Below, piece by piece: positions 19,771-24,744 of a stretch of 24,744 bases of DNA; position 1 is the stretch's first letter, and each line of letters opens with the position of its first letter. The stretch spans positions 10,214 through 34,957 of the forward strand of contig JAKCWW010005791.1 of NCBI GenBank assembly GCA_026260175.1, read 5' to 3'. The DNA is from Reticulitermes lucifugus (taxonomy: Eukaryota; Arthropoda; Insecta; Blattodea; Rhinotermitidae). The notes under the pieces were generated by a model. That model worked only from the letters and a program-made list of their open reading frames with translations, was not told the origin of the DNA and made no database searches. A program made the translations under genes and the position numbers.

Positions 19771-19804
19771 GATGGCGTAATGAGGAGCTCCACGATCTGT
19801 AGTC

Positions 19805-20150
19805 TTCACTGAACATTATTCGAATCATCAAAACCATAAGATTCAGACGGACGGCGCATGTGGCACGTATAAAGGAATGGAGAGGTGGATACAGGGTTTT
19901 GGTGGTGAGCGCGAGGGAACAAGCCACTTGGAAGACATAGACATAGATGGAAGGATAATATTAAAATTGACATTAAACAAATAGGACAAGGTGGTGTGGA
20001 CTGGATTGATCTGGTTGTAGTTAGGGACAAGTGGCAGGCTGTTGTGAACATGGTAATGAACTTCCCGGTTCCAAGAAATGCAAACAATCTTGACTAGCTG
20101 AAGAAGTAAAAAATTATTGGCTTTTCAAGAAAAACTCTGCTCCACGGAGT
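19805..20150 (+). mobile_element. 3' tail of a non-LTR retrotransposon (copy 4, best preserved)
   Basis: The first part reads IRFRRTAHVARI and YRVLVV. After a frame change come RHRWKDNIKIDIKQIGQGG, VDWIDLVVVRDKWQAVVNMV and MNFPVPRNANNLD, then a stop and FSRKTLLHGVISW. This is the C-terminal end of a non-LTR reverse transcriptase ORF plus the start of its 3' untranslated region. The frameshift near 19930 and the missing upstream polymerase core make it inactive. Confidence 0.82.
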
Positions 20151-20330
20151 TATTAGTTGGACATTTGCAGTATGTCAGTCGAAGTAGCGTCGAGTGACCA
20201 AGCGTCGTTCTGTAGACAGGCACCAACGTTTCGGAGAAAACTGCATTCTCTGGTTTCAGGGTCCCACTCTTCTATTCTAAAGACAGAGGCAACAAATCCC
20301 CCGAAATGTTAGCACCTATGTAATAAACTA
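20151..20330. repeat. facing CGAAAC motifs in repeat-like sequence
   Basis: CACCAACGTTTCGGAGAAAA at 20221 and CCCGAAATGTTAGCACC at about 20301-20317 face each other. Between them is CTGGTTTCAGGGTCC. This resembles the hairpin module of the foldback elements but is more diverged. Confidence 0.4.
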
Positions 20331-22079
20331 TGGTTCGTTAAATCCTAATCGGTCCTATTATTTAGACGTTTGCATATAATCATTACCCATCAGACTTTTG
20401 AAATTTTATTAAGTGGTTCCCCGACGAGTAAGTTAGAAATGCCCTACTTTGGTAATTCTGCCATGTGAGTCTCCCAGAAACAGGGTCTCATGTCAGCCTG
20501 GCCGCGTGTGAGTCAGAACCGCCAGCCTACATTCTAATTTCCACAGAAAAAAGATGTCAGCAAAACAATGACGTCATGGCAACACTTCTCAAGACATTGT
20601 TGCATTTTTCCATATAGCAGCTACATCGTGGCGTTCGTATTCTGATTATTATACGGGCAAATTCACAAAAAGGACCTTGATGCTTTCGGCAGTCCCTCTC
20701 CATTCCGTGATACTCCTTATTTCATGGCACGGCAAATACATTTCGCCACAAAATTAGGTGTGTTGAGCCTAAGTCTCAAAGTTACTTTTAAGAGTTCACT
20801 ATAGATGCCTCCACTGTGAATGTTATATTGGTTTAGATTAAATTCTCTAAAAAGAAAGTGTCCCTCAAAGTCCCATCTAAGGCCTTCTGTAGTCTGCCTG
20901 AAGAACATGTGTCTATAAATTACAGGATGCTAAGGTTATCCGTCTTCCATAGTTCCTTCTCAATTATTTCAGCATTTAGATCTTTTATTCTAAAAACTTC
21001 TTGTGTCTTTCTCTACGGCTGCTGAGGTCAGTGCAGGCCAGGGTATCCCTTTTGCGGTTTTCTAATTTTCATTTCGTAATGTTTGGTAAAACTCCCTGAA
21101 TGAGGGCTCGGCCTTTCGCAAGGCTTCTACTTCACAAAATACATTCATCCACAAATGCATACATCTACGTCCTCAGTAGGATTAAACGTTACAATCCTTG
21201 TGTTTGAGCTGTAGACGACACACGCCGTATACCGAAAATCACTGTGACTATAGATCTGTTTTTCAACATATTTAATTTGATTTTCCAAAAAAATGTGACG
21301 TAACGAAACAGTATTTGACCACCAGTACATTTTTATTTTTGTCATATTCTGAAAGAAAAGTTCGCGAAATTCTCCTATTAGGTTTGCCAAGTCTATCTCT
21401 CCCTCTGCCCGAATTTAATAATTCTGGAACCGCTGAATGGATTTAATTAAATGTGACACTGAGCTCTTTTGCTAAAATTTTCAAAAAATTCCAATTTTGT
21501 TTGCAGGTCGAGCAACAATAACGGACACCTAGCATTAAGACCTATACCGTTGTATGCTTCTGTTCGCATCTGCAGCGTAAACCATTACACAGTTATCGAA
21601 GAGTAGCGAGTTTTGAACACAAGTCCTAAAGATAAATAAAGTACAAATTTTTACGTTCAGTACTATTTTTTCATAGTGGTTGTGCACTGGCAAAAACCTG
21701 GTTTTAGCAGCCATATTAAAAAATGTATCTGAAACTCAACAAATAAATTTGATTTTATTCGACTTGAATACTCTTTCCATAAGTCTGACGGTTTTAGAGG
21801 TAATTAAGAAAACTGGAGCAGGCGCTCCAGGATGGTAATGCATGTCACACAATATGCTTTAAAAATGTAATAGGACTACCAAAAGAAACCTAATTACCGT
21901 AATAGCGAGGTGTATAGAATCAACTCCTCAATCCCCGTCCCAAAATATCTGCGAGAGTGTGAATGTACATGATTTTCGACGAAACGTAATACGAGTAACA
22001 CAGAAATGAAACATCCTGTGATTGAATAAGCACAGAGCCACATACCGCAATTAGTAACAAACTATTGGGTGGATTAAAA
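20331..22079. other. intergenic sequence without a supported gene
   Basis: Short frames only. A small hairpin CTGGAGC-aggc-GCTCCAG occurs near 21813-21830. No family was recognised. Confidence 0.4.
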
Positions 22080-22200
22080 AACCAAATAACTCCATGGAGC
22101 AACTTTCTCCTTGAGAATCTGTTGATTACATCAATAATAAAAAAGTGTTCCTTTTTATGGTACATGAAATTCAGTGCCTTGTTCACAACAGCCTGCCACA
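22080..22200 (-). mobile_element. 3' tail of a non-LTR retrotransposon (copy 5)
   Basis: The minus strand reads MWQAVVNKALNFMYHK and FSRRKLLHGVIWF, colinear with WQAVVNMVMNF and FSRKTLLHGVISW of the copy at 19805-20150. The DNA GTGGCAGGCTGTTGTGAACA is shared exactly by both. Opposite orientation to copy 4. Confidence 0.75.
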
Positions 22201-23829
22201 CAGTATAACGGCGATGAAATACCGAAGATCGGCACTGTCACTATGAAAGGATATTGTTAGAATCTAATGCCATTCCGTCCCGCTGTGAAGTGGCTTCTTT
22301 CTGTAAAGTTTTAATAAATTTAATACAAAGCACCGAGTTATTATTTATGTCGGCATACCGGTCACAGATTCTGCTCCGTTTAACCGTTTAATAACCCTTT
22401 AAAGCACAGTGGTAACTGCACGTATGTATACTACAGACTTAAAAATTTAAAACATTCTGCATCTTAACTACAAAGTAAAATTATCTGTTACGTATGATTC
22501 TCACAATAAACAGCGGTTATATCCCTAAATTTCATTAACCGACTGATCTTTAGAATGGAGACGCAGCGTATTTTCTGTCAGATAGGAGACGAAATTTTTA
22601 ATTTCATTTAGATAAATTTCATTCTTCAAACTTTGAGACATGCAATTAATTTCAATATATATATATATATATATATATATAACATCAGAATTTTCCGGGT
22701 AAAAATGTTGATCTTATTTTATTTTTCACTATCGGTAATATCAATGTTCCTTTAGTTGTATGTAGGTTAAACATGCCTCCTTTTTTACTCGCCTTCTCAA
22801 AATTGCGAAAATCGGCTATTAGCTTCGTCATGTCTGTCTGAATATTTTTCGGAAATCCGTCGAGAAAATTCAAGTGTCATTAAAATCTGACAAGAATAAC
22901 GGGTACTTTACATGAGGACCTACGTACATTTATGACAATATCTCGCAAGTCTTAGAATGAGAAATATTTCAGACGAAAATTGTAGAAAAAATCAAACACA
23001 CACATTTTATATTCAATAACTTTTTTTTTTCCGAAAATCGTGCCGTTTATGAGATAATGTAGAAAAATATGGTACAGCCAGACTGGCCACATATGACAAT
23101 ATAATACGACGCATGCGCATTACATGCTGGATAACTAAGGCTACAAACACACACTCAGAATATGTAATACTTATTGCTTTTCCACGGTAACAATGGTCAA
23201 GCCATCGCGCCTCAATGTTACGTTTATACGTAACTTGCCTCTCTTGTTCATATCTCTAAACAGAAGGAAGCTCTTAAGCTCGTTTTCTGCTAATGAGCAA
23301 ATAAACTAAAGTTAGTAAACTGTGCCGCAATAAATGTGTTACTTCGGTGCTTGTGTCAGAGCCATTGTTGTGCTTTGTCTTTTCTTTTGACATTTCTTTC
23401 GACATTGTTGGCGATGGAACACGAGGAAGATATAAATGTGACTGTGAAAGGAGTCATAACGTGGGGTTTAATGGGACTGTTACAAGTCAGACTGCTCCTG
23501 CCAAGATTCTGGCAACTCAACTGCTTGAAAGACTAGAAACTAGGAAGACGACAAAAATCGAGCAGGACTGACACCTTCTGCATTTCGGGCACGGCACGAT
23601 CACGCCAGAGAACGCAATATTTGAAGGCACCGAACATATCTCTGCAAAACTATACCCAAAATCTCCTGTTCCTTTTTTTACCAATGCGCCTTAAGCAGGC
23701 CTACTGCTCCACAAATCTTTTTGACGATACACAAATTTGGAAGATGCTTCCTGCTGTTCAGTTCAGAAGCGTCTCTTATCTTATTTTGAAAGGTGGCCTA
23801 TAGAGGCCAACAGCACCACAACCTTACTT
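22201..23829. other. intergenic sequence without a supported gene
   Basis: Contains an AT dinucleotide tract and short frames. The minus-strand frame 22685-22873 (for example TKLIADFRNFEKASKKGG) has protein-like composition but no family I can name. A + strand frame at 23413 (MEHEEDINVTVKGVITWG) is likewise unassigned. Confidence 0.4.
22654..22681. repeat. AT dinucleotide microsatellite
   Basis: About fourteen uninterrupted AT units. Confidence 0.95.
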
Positions 23830-24030
23830 ATGAGATTTAAGCTTCTCACAGCGGTGATTATGCATATGATTGTCTTCTGCGAAGTGACGCCGTGTATTCT
23901 AGTAAATATTTGCTGGCATTTTGAAGGAACATGTTCCCTCTATCGTCAGTGTAGAAGAAAAAGGCAGCATGTTCTTCCAAATGTCGTTAAACGTCTACCT
24001 AATTGCACGGCGTCACATCAGAGAAAATAG
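23830..24030 (+). mobile_element. RLLTAV-type interspersed repeat
   Basis: Translates as MRFKLLTAVIMHMIVFCEVT and PCILVNICWHFEGTCSLYRQ, ending in NCTASHQRK. This is the recognisable pattern of a repeat abundant in arthropod genomes (FRLLTAVTMKNAVFWDVTPC, GTCCLHLQG, SHPRR). It gives a 97-codon open frame by chance, which I do not call as a gene. Confidence 0.65.
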
Positions 24031-24744
24031 CATTGTTTATTATCTTCCTTGTTGTTTTAGGTTATATGAGTATAAAATTTGGTATGTCTCAGTAAGGGAA
24101 GAAAGAATACAGACTAGTGAAGCTAGAAGACGATACAACCGGAGCAACGTTCCGTCTATTTTTTTTACAGCTGCGCAGACCTGCTACTGCTCTGAGAAGA
24201 AAATCTTTGCATGACCTGACGACTGCGCGGTAGTTTAGAAGATTTTTGTAATATGCATAATAAGAATATTTGCAACGAAAATTGAAAAATTCCATCTGCG
24301 CGGCAACAATTCAGTGTGCACGGGAGCATTTTAGTTACTGCGCGGCCACGCACCCGCGCAGCTTGGAGGGAACATTGAACCGGAGAGAGATAATCCCTAA
24401 ATTAGGAGCTTTATATGTCTTATTCCACGGAAATTCGGAAGATATCTTGGGCGATATAGCCACAGATTGGGGGATAGTAAGGTATGAAGGAGGGCTTGAT
24501 AGATATAGTTGACTTTATGTGCAGGATCTGAGAACTTCAGTACAGTCCGTTGTCGGGACCTGAGAAACAGGATAGTAAAAAAAAAAGAATGGTTCAAGGT
24601 CACTCTGTACCTTACTTGCAGTAATTGCGAAACAAAGTATTCAAATTTTAACGTTTTAATCAGTAATCTAGTGTTCTAATGTGTGTACTTGTATTTACTG
24701 TAAGTATTTTGTTTTGTATGTGTATGGGTGTTTTTGTAAGGTGT
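24031..24744. other. intergenic sequence, end of window
   Basis: Several GCGCAG/GCGCGG words (24173, 24225, 24297, 24340, 24356) give a locally CpG-richer stretch that may be repeat-derived. No gene was recognised. Confidence 0.35.

Noticed and set aside
23737..24030. 97-codon open frame on the + strand
   Set aside because: Its translation is the recognisable RLLTAV/VTPC pattern of an interspersed repeat.
1..24744. CRISPR arrays, bacterial operons or phage genes
   Set aside because: No regularly spaced identical repeats, no ribosome-binding-site/ORF packing, and intron-containing genes are present.

Overview
This window looks like nuclear DNA from an insect, most likely a cockroach- or termite-like polyneopteran. 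It holds one interrupted gene with GT-AG introns, no operon-like packing, an 89-base run of N, and a dense load of old, diverged transposable-element fragments, several of which resemble repeat families I associate with Blattodea. The taxonomic call is an inference from repeat style and gene structure. No species-specific marker was seen.

The only protein-coding gene I can support is on the + strand at about 5909-7855. It is the 3' part of a UMP-CMP kinase 2-like (CMPK2, thymidylate-kinase superfamily) gene. Five exons join in frame through phases 0, 1, 2 and 2, giving 271 codons and a stop. The joined product carries a split P-loop (GLDGSGKTT), an [10 protein letters not shown] block, a DRFWHST motif and a lid-like RHKGR. 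The 5' exons, including any start codon and mitochondrial leader, were not recognised and may lie upstream of the window. A SINE copy sits antisense in the first visible intron, another copy of the same family lies about 0.6 kb downstream of the stop, and a possible polyA signal is at 8345-8350.

The rest is accessory DNA. At 1832-2176 is a broken PIF/Harbinger transposase N-terminal fragment, followed by a GACA microsatellite and a GC palindrome that looks like part of a hAT-type end. At 3.4-5.6 kb are an RLLTAV-type repeat, a 0.68-kb foldback element, the 3' tail of a non-LTR retrotransposon and a SINE. At 10-12.5 kb are SINE pieces, including a tandemly duplicated SINE body. At 13.6-15.5 kb are two foldback elements: one brackets the N gap, and the other is compact and flanked by TTAA on both sides. 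From 16.9 to 24 kb come more SINEs and tails of the same non-LTR family on both strands, with stretches where I see nothing.

The most unusual shared pattern is a short hairpin module of the form CTGANGA-stem-GAAAC. It occurs in all three foldback elements and at two further places. It resembles a hammerhead-ribozyme core but departs from it in ways noted below. No convincing new multi-gene system is present.
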